NCBI GenBank assembly: GCA_964619785.1
Contig: CAZUGH010000060.1
Location: forward strand, 1 to 11,332
DNA: 11,332 nt
Reading direction: 5' to 3'
From: CAZUGH01 sp964619785
Lineage (GTDB): Bacteria > Bacillota > Clostridia > Lachnospirales > Lachnospiraceae
In this document: piece by piece, positions 1 through 7,031 of the stretch
Layout: each line of letters begins with the position of its first letter
Position numbering within the stretch: position 1 is the first letter of the stretch
Made by a program: the position numbers and the translations under genes
Notes under the pieces: generated by a model
What the model saw: the letters and a program-made list of their open reading frames with translations, nothing else
What the model was told of the DNA's origin: nothing
Database searches by the model: none

Positions 1-60
1 AACCGTTGCAATCATTGCAACTACGATGATGTAACTGATTGTTTTCGATGTTTTTTTCAT
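1..60 (-). CDS. N-terminus of an exported or membrane protein (partial)
   Basis: An ATG at 60-58 on the minus strand opens a frame that stays open to the window edge (20 codons). It reads MKKTSKTISYIIVVAMIATV: a lysine-rich start followed by a hydrophobic run, as in a signal peptide or signal anchor. A GGAGG sits about 6 bases upstream, within 61-75, which supports the start. The gene follows the GntR unit after a terminator, so it probably has its own promoter. The visible part is too short to name a family. A secreted or lipoprotein substrate-binding protein is one possibility, but this is inference. Confidence 0.6.
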   Translation of the reverse strand, partial: MKKTSKTISYIIVVAMIATV

Positions 61-109
61 ACATTCCTCCATTGTTTTTAATCTTTTCAATTAACAAATT
101 TTTTACCGT

Positions 110-117
110 GTGTACAC
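110..117. promoter_or_regulatory. GTGTACAC palindrome upstream of the partial gene
   Basis: A perfect 8-base palindrome lies about 50 bases upstream of the ATG at 60, between the GntR terminator and the next gene. It could be a regulator site. It shares the TGT/ACA arms with the palindrome at 2276-2287 but has a two-base shorter centre, so it is not the same site. No convincing -35/-10 pair was found around it. Confidence 0.2.
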
Positions 118-176
118 TAGCCAAAACGATAGTCTTTGTTCCTTTTTTTCTTCTTTTGCATGACAAGCATAAGAAA

Positions 177-200
177 AGGAGCACTCTCACGAATGCTCCT
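177..200 (-). terminator. Rho-independent terminator after the GntR gene
   Basis: On the minus strand this reads as a 10-bp stem (AGGAGCATTC with GAGTGCTCCT, one G-U pair) closed by the tetraloop GTGA, a GNRA loop, and followed by TTTTCTT. It lies just after the regulator's stop codon and ends the synthase-regulator transcript. It also separates that unit from the gene starting at base 60. Confidence 0.85.
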
Positions 201-211
201 CTTTCATCAAT

Positions 212-859
212 CTATTTTAAGATACTTTCTAAATCATACTGACTCATATTTTCAATCGAACTTGAGATATGTCGATTGGCTAATTGTTCCGCAAGTTCAC
301 CATCATGTGCACGAATTGCATCTACAATCTGGTGATGTTCTTCATTGCATTTGTGAGCTCGCACACGCTCCATCACCGTCTTCTTGCGAACCATCTTCAC
401 GTATTGATGATACTGTGTCAGCGAATGTGCCAACATTCTACTGTGAGATGCTTCATATAAAAGACTGTGAAAACGACTATCTAGTTCATATACCTGTTCA
501 AAATGTTCTTTTTCCGCATGATACTCAGATAAAAACACCGTTTCCTCAAGCTGTTCAATCTCAATCTCTGTTGCCTTCATCGCTGCCCATCTTGCACTTA
601 AGCCCTCTAGATGAGAACGCATAAGATAGATATCTTTCACATCTTCTGCCGTAATCCCTGTCACGACAGCTCCTTTATTTGGAACAATCTCAACCAAGCC
701 TTCGAGCTCTAATTGACGAAGAGCCTCTCGAACTGGTGTCCTCGAAGCACCCATCTGCTTAGCAACTCCTAACTCCGTTAATTCCTGTCCATTCGTATAT
801 TGACCATCTAGTATCTGATTGCGTAACTTTTGAAATACTTGTTCACTTAATGATGCCAT
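212..859 (-). CDS. GntR-family transcriptional regulator, FadR/FCD subfamily
   Basis: This is a cytoplasmic DNA-binding regulator of 215 residues, the usual length for the FCD branch. Residues 1-70 form the winged helix-turn-helix, with the hallmark SRTPVREALRQLELEGLV at about 39-56 and a wing at NKGAVV. Residues 75-205 form the helical FCD effector domain. Its likely metal ligands are present: D127 and H131 in the DxxxH motif, H175 and H197. FCD members usually sense small carboxylates through the bound metal. The ATG overlaps the last base of the upstream synthase stop (TAATG) and has GGGGTG about 7 bases before it, so it is translationally coupled to that gene. It probably regulates its own operon through the palindrome at 2271-2292. 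The ligand is unknown; citrate or a related acid is an inference from the neighbour. Confidence 0.93.
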   Translation of the reverse strand: MASLSEQVFQKLRNQILDGQYTNGQELTELGVAKQMGASRTPVREALRQLELEGLVEIVPNKGAVVTGITAEDVKDIYLMRSHLEGLSARWAAMKATEIEIEQLEETVFLSEYHAEKEHFEQVYELDSRFHSLLYEASHSRMLAHSLTQYHQYVKMVRKKTVMERVRAHKCNEEHHQIVDAIRAHDGELAEQLANRHISSSIENMSQYDLESILK

Positions 860-2247
860 TAGAATTTCACCCCAAGCTCCATTTTTGTCTTCTCAATCAC
901 TTCAACCAACTCATCCTCCGTCAATACCGTAACTCTACCATCTTCATACTGCTTGTCAACCCACTCTTTGATTTTCCCGACAAGGTCACTCTTTTTGTCA
1001 ATTGCAAGATCTCCACTCAAGCGATAATGAGTATTAATCCAATGTGCAATTCCAGCCAAACCAGATGTATTCGATACTGCCACCTGAACCGGACGATTTA
1101 AGAATTTATCTGTATCAAAAATATTGTATATCTCTTCATTTTTCAACAAACCATCTGCATGAATTCCGGCTCTTGTAATATTGAAATTCTTACCAACGAA
1201 CGGAGTCCGAGAAGGAACGCGATATCCGATTTCTTTCTCATAGTATTCAGCCAATTCAGTGATAACCGTTGTATCCATACCATCAAGCTCACCCTTAAGC
1301 TGTGCATACTCAAATACCATCGCTTCCAAAGGTGTGTTACCTGTACGTTCTCCAATACCAAACAAGGAACAGTTGACACCACAAGCACCATACAGCCAAG
1401 CTGTTGTCGAATTCGTCACCGCCTTGTAGAAGTCATTGTGTCCATGCCACTCAATCATCTCCGAAGGCACACCCGCATGTGTCATAATTCCATAGATAAT
1501 TCCCTGTACAGAACGAGGGATGACAGCACCAGAGAAATTCACGCCATATCCCATCGTGTCACAACAACGGACCTTAATTGGAATCTTGTATTCTTCACTC
1601 AACTTCATCAATTCTAAGCAAAACGGAATCACATAGCCATAGATATCTGATCTCGTAATATCCTCAAGATGACAACGTGGACTAATTCCTGTATCCAAGC
1701 ACTGTTTTACAATCGATAGATAATGGTCCATCGCCTCTCGTCTCGTCATCTTCATTTTATAGAAAATGTGATAATCCGAGCAGCTAACCAAAATTCCCGT
1801 TTCCTTCATTCCCATTGCTTTGACAAGTTCAAAATCCTTCTTATTCGCACGAATCCAGCTTGTCACCTCAGGAAAATCATAGCCTCTCTCAAGACATTTT
1901 TCAACAGCATCACGATCTTTTTTACTATATAGGAAAAATTCACTCTGACGAATCTTACCCTGTGGTCCACCTAGACGATGGAGATAATCGTACATCGTAA
2001 CAATCTGTTCCGTCGAATAAGGTGCTCTCGACTGTTGCCCATCGCGGAAAGTGGTGTCCGTAATCCATATATCCTCTGGCATATGATGTGGTACGATGCG
2101 ATCATTAAATGCTATCTTAGGTACCTCATCATAAGGAAATAAATTTCTAAAAACATTGGGGGTATCTACATCTACTAGAGGATACATGTGTTCCTCTAAT
2201 TGAAGTAAGTTCGTATGTAAATCCATCTTTACTGGTCTATTCTGCAT
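859..2247 (-). CDS. LeuA-like acyltransferase, probable Re-citrate synthase
   Basis: A member of the HMGL/DRE-TIM family, which condenses acetyl-CoA with a 2-oxo acid. Visible signatures (numbered from the ATG at 2247) are DTTFRDGQQSRAPY at 64-77 with the catalytic Arg68/Asp69 pair, the metal-binding HGHND at 268-272, GIGERTGN at 297-304 and GIHADG at 361-366. The protein has a 60-residue N-terminal extension (MYP..VD..NVFRNLFPYDE) and only about 100 residues after GIHADG, too short for a LeuA regulatory domain. This layout and wording fit the Re-citrate synthases of strict anaerobes such as Clostridium kluyveri, which are commonly annotated as isopropylmalate or homocitrate synthases. It would then make citrate from oxaloacetate and acetyl-CoA for glutamate synthesis. 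Start: three in-frame ATGs occur at 2259, 2253 and 2247. Only the last has a spaced Shine-Dalgarno sequence (GAGG at 2254-2257, 6 bases away), giving 462 residues. Homocitrate synthase is the main alternative. Confidence 0.8.
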   Translation of the reverse strand: MQNRPVKMDLHTNLLQLEEHMYPLVDVDTPNVFRNLFPYDEVPKIAFNDRIVPHHMPEDIWITDTTFRDGQQSRAPYSTEQIVTMYDYLHRLGGPQGKIRQSEFFLYSKKDRDAVEKCLERGYDFPEVTSWIRANKKDFELVKAMGMKETGILVSCSDYHIFYKMKMTRREAMDHYLSIVKQCLDTGISPRCHLEDITRSDIYGYVIPFCLELMKLSEEYKIPIKVRCCDTMGYGVNFSGAVIPRSVQGIIYGIMTHAGVPSEMIEWHGHNDFYKAVTNSTTAWLYGACGVNCSLFGIGERTGNTPLEAMVFEYAQLKGELDGMDTTVITELAEYYEKEIGYRVPSRTPFVGKNFNITRAGIHADGLLKNEEIYNIFDTDKFLNRPVQVAVSNTSGLAGIAHWINTHYRLSGDLAIDKKSDLVGKIKEWVDKQYEDGRVTVLTEDELVEVIEKTKMELGVKF

Positions 2248-2253
2248 ATTCAT

Positions 2254-2257
2254 CCTC
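2254..2257 (-). promoter_or_regulatory. Ribosome binding site that selects the third ATG of the synthase
   Basis: GAGG on the minus strand lies 6 bases before the ATG at 2247. It is inside the coding sequence if the ATG at 2259 is used, and directly touches the ATG at 2253. Nothing resembling a Shine-Dalgarno sequence precedes 2259, where the sequence is only AATAATAAGAA. Confidence 0.6.
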
Positions 2258-2270
2258 ATTTCTTATTATT

Positions 2271-2292
2271 GTATGATTGTATACAATGATAC
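2271..2292. promoter_or_regulatory. Probable operator of the FCD/GntR regulator
   Basis: The core ATTGTATACAAT at 2276-2287 is a perfect 12-base palindrome. Including flanks, GTAT-N-core-N-ATAC, it forms a 22-base palindrome with a single mismatched pair (2275/2288). TTGTATACAA-type palindromes are known operators of FCD-type GntR proteins (MdcY, for example). It overlaps the -10 box and the expected transcription start of the synthase-regulator operon, the position expected for repression. Assignment to the GntR protein encoded in the operon is inferred from type and proximity. Confidence 0.75.
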
Positions 2293-2314
2293 ATCCAATA
2301 GAATTTCTTGTCAA
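2286..2314 (-). promoter_or_regulatory. Sigma-A promoter of the synthase-GntR operon
   Basis: On the minus strand a consensus -35 TTGACA (2309-2314) is followed by 17 bases and the -10 box TATCAT (2286-2291, one mismatch to TATAAT). Transcription would start near 2279, leaving a leader of about 30 bases to the ATG at 2247. The palindromic operator overlaps the downstream end of the -10 box. Confidence 0.8.
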
Positions 2315-2324
2315 CCCATAACAA

Positions 2325-2348
2325 AAGAGACTGCTATTGCAGTCCCTC
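2325..2348 (-). terminator. Terminator of the kinase-HPt-thioesterase operon
   Basis: The minus strand reads GAGGGACTGC-AATA-GCAGTCTCTT, a stem of 10 pairs (six perfect core pairs GACTGC/GCAGTC, outer pairs including two G-U) with a four-base loop, followed by a T-rich run ending in TTTTGTT. It begins about 12 bases after the thioesterase stop and finishes just before the -35 box of the next promoter. Confidence 0.8.
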
Positions 2349-2359
2349 TCATCACTTGT

Positions 2360-2752
2360 CTATAGTTGAAGCTTGGGAACCGGAATCGGCTGATCGTGTT
2401 TATCCAACGCAACTAACGTCACCAATGCTTGATTAATCGCATGTCTGCTTCCATTTTTCTCTTCACGATATACATCCACCTGAACCTTCATTGATGATGT
2501 ACCTACACTGACAAGGTGTCCAATTAGAACAATCAGCTCACCCATATAGGCACCCTCTTTGAATTGCAATGATTCCACTGCCGCCGTAGTCACTGTATGT
2601 GAGGAATGACGCATCGCAACGATAACTGCCACTTCATCAATCCATTCCATCAAGCGTCCACCAAAGAGTCTGTCGTGACCATTAATATCCTGGCTCATTA
2701 CCAGATGAACCTGTTCTGTCAATGAATCTTCCATTTTTTTCATCATATTCAC
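2360..2752 (-). CDS. Hotdog-fold acyl-CoA thioesterase
   Basis: A 130-residue single hotdog domain of the YciA/acyl-CoA hydrolase type, predicted to hydrolyse acyl-CoA to free acid and CoA in the cytoplasm. Seen are the motif NGHDRLFGGRLMEWIDE at about 24-40 (the conserved GG-x-L-x-x-W-I-D helix), VTTAAVESLQF around 54-64 at the dimer strand, and a conserved YREE/RHAINQALVTLVALD segment in the C-terminal half. The family usually works as hexamers or other oligomers. The widest start is a GTG at 2752, with AAAGGG 5 bases before it, only 2 bases after the HPt stop. ATGs at 2746 and 2743 are also possible. It is the last gene of a signalling operon, and no direct biochemical link to the kinase is evident; the substrate cannot be told from sequence. 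Confidence 0.88.
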   Translation of the reverse strand: MNMMKKMEDSLTEQVHLVMSQDINGHDRLFGGRLMEWIDEVAVIVAMRHSSHTVTTAAVESLQFKEGAYMGELIVLIGHLVSVGTSSMKVQVDVYREEKNGSRHAINQALVTLVALDKHDQPIPVPKLQL

Positions 2753-2754
2753 AT

Positions 2755-3096
2755 TTACCCTTTGATTCCTTCATATACTCTATCATATTCTTTCTGAATC
2801 TGAGTAAAATATACATCCACCTTGTCCTGTTCTTTGTTGCGAAGAGCTTCCACTAACTGAAATAGGCATTGATACAAATCATCCATTCCAAGAGTTCCCA
2901 CAACACCCTTAAGTGCATGCGCTGTCTTGAATGCCGAATCAATATCATTTTGATTAATCTCATCAATCATCTGTGCAAAATGTGGCTCGTCTAAGAACTC
3001 AAGTAAAAATCTCTCATACAATTCCGACTTACCTGCAAATTTTTTCACACCATCATCATAGTTAATGCCTGCTTCTTTTAATCTTTCAACATCCAT
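2755..3096 (-). CDS. Stand-alone histidine phosphotransfer (HPt) protein
   Basis: A 113-residue cytoplasmic four-helix HPt domain that relays phosphate between receiver domains. The phospho-acceptor is H60 in AHALKGVVGTLGM (59-71), matching the family pattern AHxLKGxxxxLG. The conserved first half includes LYERFLLEFLDEP (26-38). A longer frame begins at TTG 3132 inside the kinase gene, but the ATG at 3096 has AAAAGGGG (3104-3111) 7 bases upstream and gives a normal-sized HPt domain, so it is preferred. The gene follows the hybrid kinase by 25 bases, which points to service as the next step of that kinase's phosphorelay: internal receiver Asp to this His, then to a response regulator encoded elsewhere. 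Confidence 0.93.
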   Translation of the reverse strand: MDVERLKEAGINYDDGVKKFAGKSELYERFLLEFLDEPHFAQMIDEINQNDIDSAFKTAHALKGVVGTLGMDDLYQCLFQLVEALRNKEQDKVDVYFTQIQKEYDRVYEGIKG

Positions 3097-3103
3097 GCTA
3101 ATA

Positions 3104-3111
3104 CCCCTTTT
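3104..3111 (-). promoter_or_regulatory. Ribosome binding site that fixes the HPt start
   Basis: AAAAGGGG on the minus strand, 7 bases before the ATG at 3096, lies in the short gap between the kinase stop (3122) and the HPt gene. It argues against the upstream in-frame TTG at 3132. Confidence 0.65.
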
Positions 3112-3121
3112 CTTATATATT

Positions 3122-5641
3122 TCACTCACCAATCAGACACTCATGGAGTGTTTGATATAGAATTGCTGTATCGATTGGTTTGGCTATATGTCCATTCATA
3201 CCGTTTACAATTGCCTGTGCCACATCTTCTGTAAATGCATTGGCAGTCATCGCAAAGATTGGTATTGTGGTAGCATCTTCTCGTTCTAGCTTACGGATTG
3301 CACGAGATGCCTCATAGCCATCCATCTCTGGCATCTGAATATCCATCAAAATCACATCATAATAACCTGCTTCTAACGAATCAAATTTCTCAATAGCAAT
3401 TCGTCCATTCTCAGCAGTATCGACTTCAAAACCAACCATCTCGAGAAGTGTCTTCGCAATCTTCATATTCATTTCCACATCTTCAACAAGTATCAAGCGA
3501 TAACCCTTGAAGTCATATTCCGGCTTCTTCTCTGGCATTTTGACATACTTACCACCACTTGCATTCATCAAAACATTATAGACGGTCGATTGAAACAGTG
3601 GTTTTGTTACAAACATATCCGCCTCTGAGCTATTCGGAAGAGTCTCTAATTCTGTCAAGTCATACGACGAAACAACGACAATGACCTGATCATTGTGATA
3701 TCTCTCTCGAATTTTTCTCGTAAGCGCCATACCATCCATATCTGGCATCTTCCAATCGATAAAACATACATTAAATGGTCGACTAACACTCTTCGCATGC
3801 TCCATCATCTCTAAAGCTTCTGGGCCAGAAGTAGCACATTCAAAATCAACACCAATTCGTTTTAATACTAAGGAAGCATACTTACAACTATCTGTCTCGT
3901 CATCCACAACGATTGCTCGAAGGTCATCAAAATGGCTTCCCACATAATCCTGTTTAGCAATTCGTCCAAATGGAAGCTCAATAACAAATTGTGTACCCGC
4001 GCCCTGCTTTGATGTAACAGTAATGGCACCTTGCATCATGTCTACTAAATTTTTAACGATTGATAATCCAAGTCCACTGCCACCATATTGCCTTGCCGTA
4101 TCTGCTGACTCCTGTTCAAATGGATTAAAAATGCGTTTGAGCATATCCTCACTCATACCACAACCTGTGTCTTCAATCACAAATTTCATATAAATCTGAT
4201 TCTTCTCATGACGAGTCTGAATCACATCAAGTTTGATTTTTCCACCCTTTGGTGTGAATTTTACCGCATTCGATAAAATATTCAAAATAATCTGGTTCAC
4301 TCGTAACGAATCACCAATCAACTGCTCCTCTGCCATATCTACTAAGTTCATCTCAAACTTAATTTCCTTCTGGTTACAGATTGGATAATACATATCACAA
4401 ATAGAGGTCAATAACTGTTTAAAATCAAACTGACTGTGACCAATCTTGAGTTTCTCACTCTCAATCGCTGACATATCAAGTACATCATTAATAATATTCA
4501 AAAGAATCTTCGAAGAGTTCTGGATATCCTCTAGTCTCATGGTAACCTTCTCAGGCTCATTTACCTCAGACTTCGCAATCTCTGTTAAGCCAACAATCGC
4601 ATTCATCGGTGTTCGAATCTCATGACTCATACGAGATAGGAACTCACTTTTGGCATGATTGGCACACTCCGCCTGCGTAAATGCCTCTTGTAACTGACGA
4701 TTCTTTCGACGATTCATATACACAACTAAAACAATGATAACGATAGCTAGAATCCCTAGCAGAATCACAATCTTAATTGTCAGCATCAATACCATGTTCT
4801 GAACTGGCTGCGTATTGTTATTAATATGTGTACTTGTAACCATCTTCATTAAATACCAATCGTTGATACCTAATGGAGTATAGTATACTACCCTTTCCTC
4901 ATCACCTAGACAATAGGAAAATGCACCGCTTTCCTGAGATTCGACATGCTTTCGAAAGCTTGACAACGTCATATCATCCTGAAACGATACTCGTTCTAAG
5001 TACTTCCATATATTAGTTGAATCTTTATTAGTCACTTTGCTACTATTGGAATTCAGAATATAATTGCCCTTCGTATCAACAACAATGGAGTAACTCTCTC
5101 CTTCAAAGCTCTGCATCTCAACAATCTTAGACAATGAAAAACTGTCATATTCACCATGAATGGTCCCTTTAATCTTGCCATCTGTACCAATAATTGGTGC
5201 ACTGACAATGATCGTGTCCTGTTTTGCTTGAATGGAACACTCTCCTAGTTTTGCTCGTTTAAAATACTGCTCCTTTTCAAGCGATCGATGCTCTCCTGTA
5301 TCACTAATGGATTTTCCTTGCAAAGATGCTACTCTCATACTAGAAAAAGCAGTATTGCTATTAATAATTCGCAGTCTTCTTATCGTATCTTGTGATAAAT
5401 AATCCGACGTTTTAACAAAGTCCTCTGCCGCATTTTTAACCAATTTCATGGCATTGGTTAATTCCTGTTTTGTTACATATGCATTATGAGATGCATAATC
5501 CTGTAACTGCTGCGTACTTAACGTTGTAATATGATTTCGCGCCTCTTTGGTGAAATGACGAAATGACATAATCCCACCCGAAACCACTAATACAAAACCA
5601 AATAATATAGCTAATAATATGTATCGCTTGGGATTTTTCAT
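3122..5641 (-). CDS. Membrane hybrid sensor histidine kinase with dCache-like sensor and two receivers
   Basis: An 839-residue membrane sensor. Order: TM1 about 8-27; extracellular PDC/dCache-like sensor about 30-280 (IVSAPIIGTDGKIKGTIHGEYD region); TM2 about 282-308; HisKA with phospho-His H340 in SHEIRTPMNAIVG; HATPase with N-box ILSNAVKF (N458), G1 DTGCGM (491-496) and G2 GGSGLGLS (520-527); first receiver about 574-690 with D580/D581, phospho-Asp D629 and K680; second receiver about 714-835 with E720/D721, D767 (LMDIQMPEMDG), T799 and K821. All key residues look intact. There is no DNA-binding or enzymatic output domain, so a separate output protein is needed. Its ATG overlaps the stop of the solute-binding lipoprotein gene (ATGA), which suggests coupled synthesis and a shared role in sensing an external ligand. 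The free HPt gene follows. The signal is unknown. Confidence 0.95.
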   Translation of the reverse strand: MKNPKRYILLAILFGFVLVVSGGIMSFRHFTKEARNHITTLSTQQLQDYASHNAYVTKQELTNAMKLVKNAAEDFVKTSDYLSQDTIRRLRIINSNTAFSSMRVASLQGKSISDTGEHRSLEKEQYFKRAKLGECSIQAKQDTIIVSAPIIGTDGKIKGTIHGEYDSFSLSKIVEMQSFEGESYSIVVDTKGNYILNSNSSKVTNKDSTNIWKYLERVSFQDDMTLSSFRKHVESQESGAFSYCLGDEERVVYYTPLGINDWYLMKMVTSTHINNNTQPVQNMVLMLTIKIVILLGILAIVIIVLVVYMNRRKNRQLQEAFTQAECANHAKSEFLSRMSHEIRTPMNAIVGLTEIAKSEVNEPEKVTMRLEDIQNSSKILLNIINDVLDMSAIESEKLKIGHSQFDFKQLLTSICDMYYPICNQKEIKFEMNLVDMAEEQLIGDSLRVNQIILNILSNAVKFTPKGGKIKLDVIQTRHEKNQIYMKFVIEDTGCGMSEDMLKRIFNPFEQESADTARQYGGSGLGLSIVKNLVDMMQGAITVTSKQGAGTQFVIELPFGRIAKQDYVGSHFDDLRAIVVDDETDSCKYASLVLKRIGVDFECATSGPEALEMMEHAKSVSRPFNVCFIDWKMPDMDGMALTRKIRERYHNDQVIVVVSSYDLTELETLPNSSEADMFVTKPLFQSTVYNVLMNASGGKYVKMPEKKPEYDFKGYRLILVEDVEMNMKIAKTLLEMVGFEVDTAENGRIAIEKFDSLEAGYYDVILMDIQMPEMDGYEASRAIRKLEREDATTIPIFAMTANAFTEDVAQAIVNGMNGHIAKPIDTAILYQTLHECLIGE

Positions 5642-6960
5642 TTCGCTTCCCCCTTCAAACTCTGATTTGCAAGTTTGACAAAATCCTGTGCTACAAGCTT
5701 CGGTGATTTATCTCCATGAATCATACTCTGAAGCATATGATACCAATAGGTACGCATACTCATAAATCCCGATACCGTATTGTAATATGTCGTATAGTAT
5801 TTTTTCCATGTACTTAATGTCTTTAATCTTGTGTCATCATATAAATCTCCAAAACTTGTGCGTACTGGAATGGCACCGGTCTGAATCACATTTTGTGGTC
5901 CATATACGCTATCATTACACATGAAATCAACAAATGTTTTAGCTGCTTCCATCTTCGTCTCATCTTTATTCTTGAAAATACCAAATCCATTTACGAGATA
6001 CTCTAAATCAGCATGACCATCATTCGATGGATAAGGGACCTCTAACAAACGTATTCCATTTGCTTCAAGTCGGGATTGATATGTCTTATCCATACCAAGA
6101 CTCCAAAGCAATGAATAAGAACTGTGTCCATTCACGAGATTTTGTATATCATCTGTTCCATTATACATGGATCCATCAACAATATAACCCTTGTCTAGGC
6201 ATGCTTTCACTGTACTCAGACCTTCAATCCCTTTGGGATCTGCAACCTGATAAGCACTAAGCGAATCATTCAACACCGAACCACTCGATAAATTCATCGC
6301 AAAGGCTCTCGTTCCCTGATCACCGCCAGAATCTTTACAAAATAAAGAGCCAGGTGCATAACCAGCTTCACTCAGTGCCTTTGTCACTTGGATGAAATCA
6401 TCTGTCGTCCATCCTTCTTTCACCAGGTCTAGTACACCTGCATCTTGTACCATATCATAGTTAAATACCATGTAAAATGGTGCCGAACTCAGTGGATATA
6501 CATAGGGTATATCTCCATCCTTACATGCCTGAATCAAAGCATCATTATTCACATCCTTGACAAATGCATCATCAAACATCCCATTCAGATTCATCATATA
6601 TCCTCGATGACCATAGTCAACAATTCGACCTGGTGCATCCAACAAAACGTCTGGTGCAGAATCATTCGCAATTGCTATCTCGACCTTCTCCGGACCAGTT
6701 GTGAAATCAATCATTTTCAATTGAACTTTAATGTCTGGATGCTTCGCTTCAAAAGCCTGAATTAACTTCTTCTCATAACTTCCCGTCGACTCCTCTTCAT
6801 TCTCCTGAGCAAAGACAGGAAAACTCCACCACTGAATCGTGACTGTCCCACTAGTCTCAACTGACACTTCGCTGACGGGCACATCTGTCTCTGTACAAGA
6901 AGTAAGTAACAGTACCGTAAAACATAAAAGTATACTTATATAATAATTTATTCTCTTCAT
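5638..6960 (-). CDS. Extracellular solute-binding lipoprotein, ABC family 1 type
   Basis: A 440-residue family 1 (MalE/UgpB-like) binding protein anchored outside the membrane. The signal peptide MKRINYYISILLCFTVLLL runs into the lipobox LLTSC, with lipidated Cys at 22. The mature protein begins a typical first strand (VTIQWWSFPVF) and has the helix YEKKLIQAFEAKHPDIKVQ and the APDVLLDAPGR loop. Late TGAIPVRTSFGDL and a Trp/Tyr-rich C-terminal stretch also fit. The frame can extend to a GTG at 6969, but that codon overlaps the best ribosome site (GGGG, 6969-6972); the ATG at 6960 is 8 bases from it and gives a classic signal peptide. No permease or ATPase gene adjoins it. Instead its stop overlaps the kinase start by 4 bases, so it is probably a ligand-sensing partner of the kinase, as for the sugar-binding protein XylFII with LytS. 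Ligand unknown; carbohydrate is the family-based guess. Confidence 0.9.
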   Translation of the reverse strand: MKRINYYISILLCFTVLLLTSCTETDVPVSEVSVETSGTVTIQWWSFPVFAQENEEESTGSYEKKLIQAFEAKHPDIKVQLKMIDFTTGPEKVEIAIANDSAPDVLLDAPGRIVDYGHRGYMMNLNGMFDDAFVKDVNNDALIQACKDGDIPYVYPLSSAPFYMVFNYDMVQDAGVLDLVKEGWTTDDFIQVTKALSEAGYAPGSLFCKDSGGDQGTRAFAMNLSSGSVLNDSLSAYQVADPKGIEGLSTVKACLDKGYIVDGSMYNGTDDIQNLVNGHSSYSLLWSLGMDKTYQSRLEANGIRLLEVPYPSNDGHADLEYLVNGFGIFKNKDETKMEAAKTFVDFMCNDSVYGPQNVIQTGAIPVRTSFGDLYDDTRLKTLSTWKKYYTTYYNTVSGFMSMRTYWYHMLQSMIHGDKSPKLVAQDFVKLANQSLKGEAK

Positions 6961-6990
6961 CGTAATCACCCCAATAATAACTTATTGCAC

Positions 6991-7031
6991 AAAAAAGCTC
7001 CCTTTCATTGTATGTCAAAGTGAGCTTTTTT
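6991..7031 (-). terminator. Long-stem terminator after the FtsL-like gene
   Basis: AAAAAAGCTC (6991-7000) pairs perfectly with GAGCTTTTTT (7022-7031). After a single mismatch the stem continues with CTTT/AAAG, giving about 14 pairs around an 11-base loop. Because both arms end in A/T runs it could work on either strand, but only the minus-strand gene ending at 7039 needs it. Confidence 0.85.

Noticed and set aside
136..624. Plus-strand open frame of 162 codons opposite the GntR gene
   Set aside because: It overlaps a well-supported minus-strand gene and its terminator, has no ribosome site, and its Cys/His/Ser-rich product looks like an antisense shadow.
1159..1617. Plus-strand open frame of 152 codons inside the synthase gene
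   Set aside because: Antisense to a conserved enzyme with clear motifs; the product has no recognisable domain or start signal.
2752..2757. ATG immediately followed by TGA between the HPt stop and the thioesterase start
   Set aside because: A start-stop pair arising from the tight junction; nothing else suggests a leader or regulatory role.
3097..3132. N-terminal extension of the HPt protein from TTG at 3132
   Set aside because: TTG start within the kinase gene, no ribosome site; the ATG at 3096 has AAAAGGGG at 7 bases.
6445..6765. Plus-strand open frame of 106 codons inside the lipoprotein gene
   Set aside because: Antisense shadow; composition rich in Ile, His and Cys, with no ribosome site.
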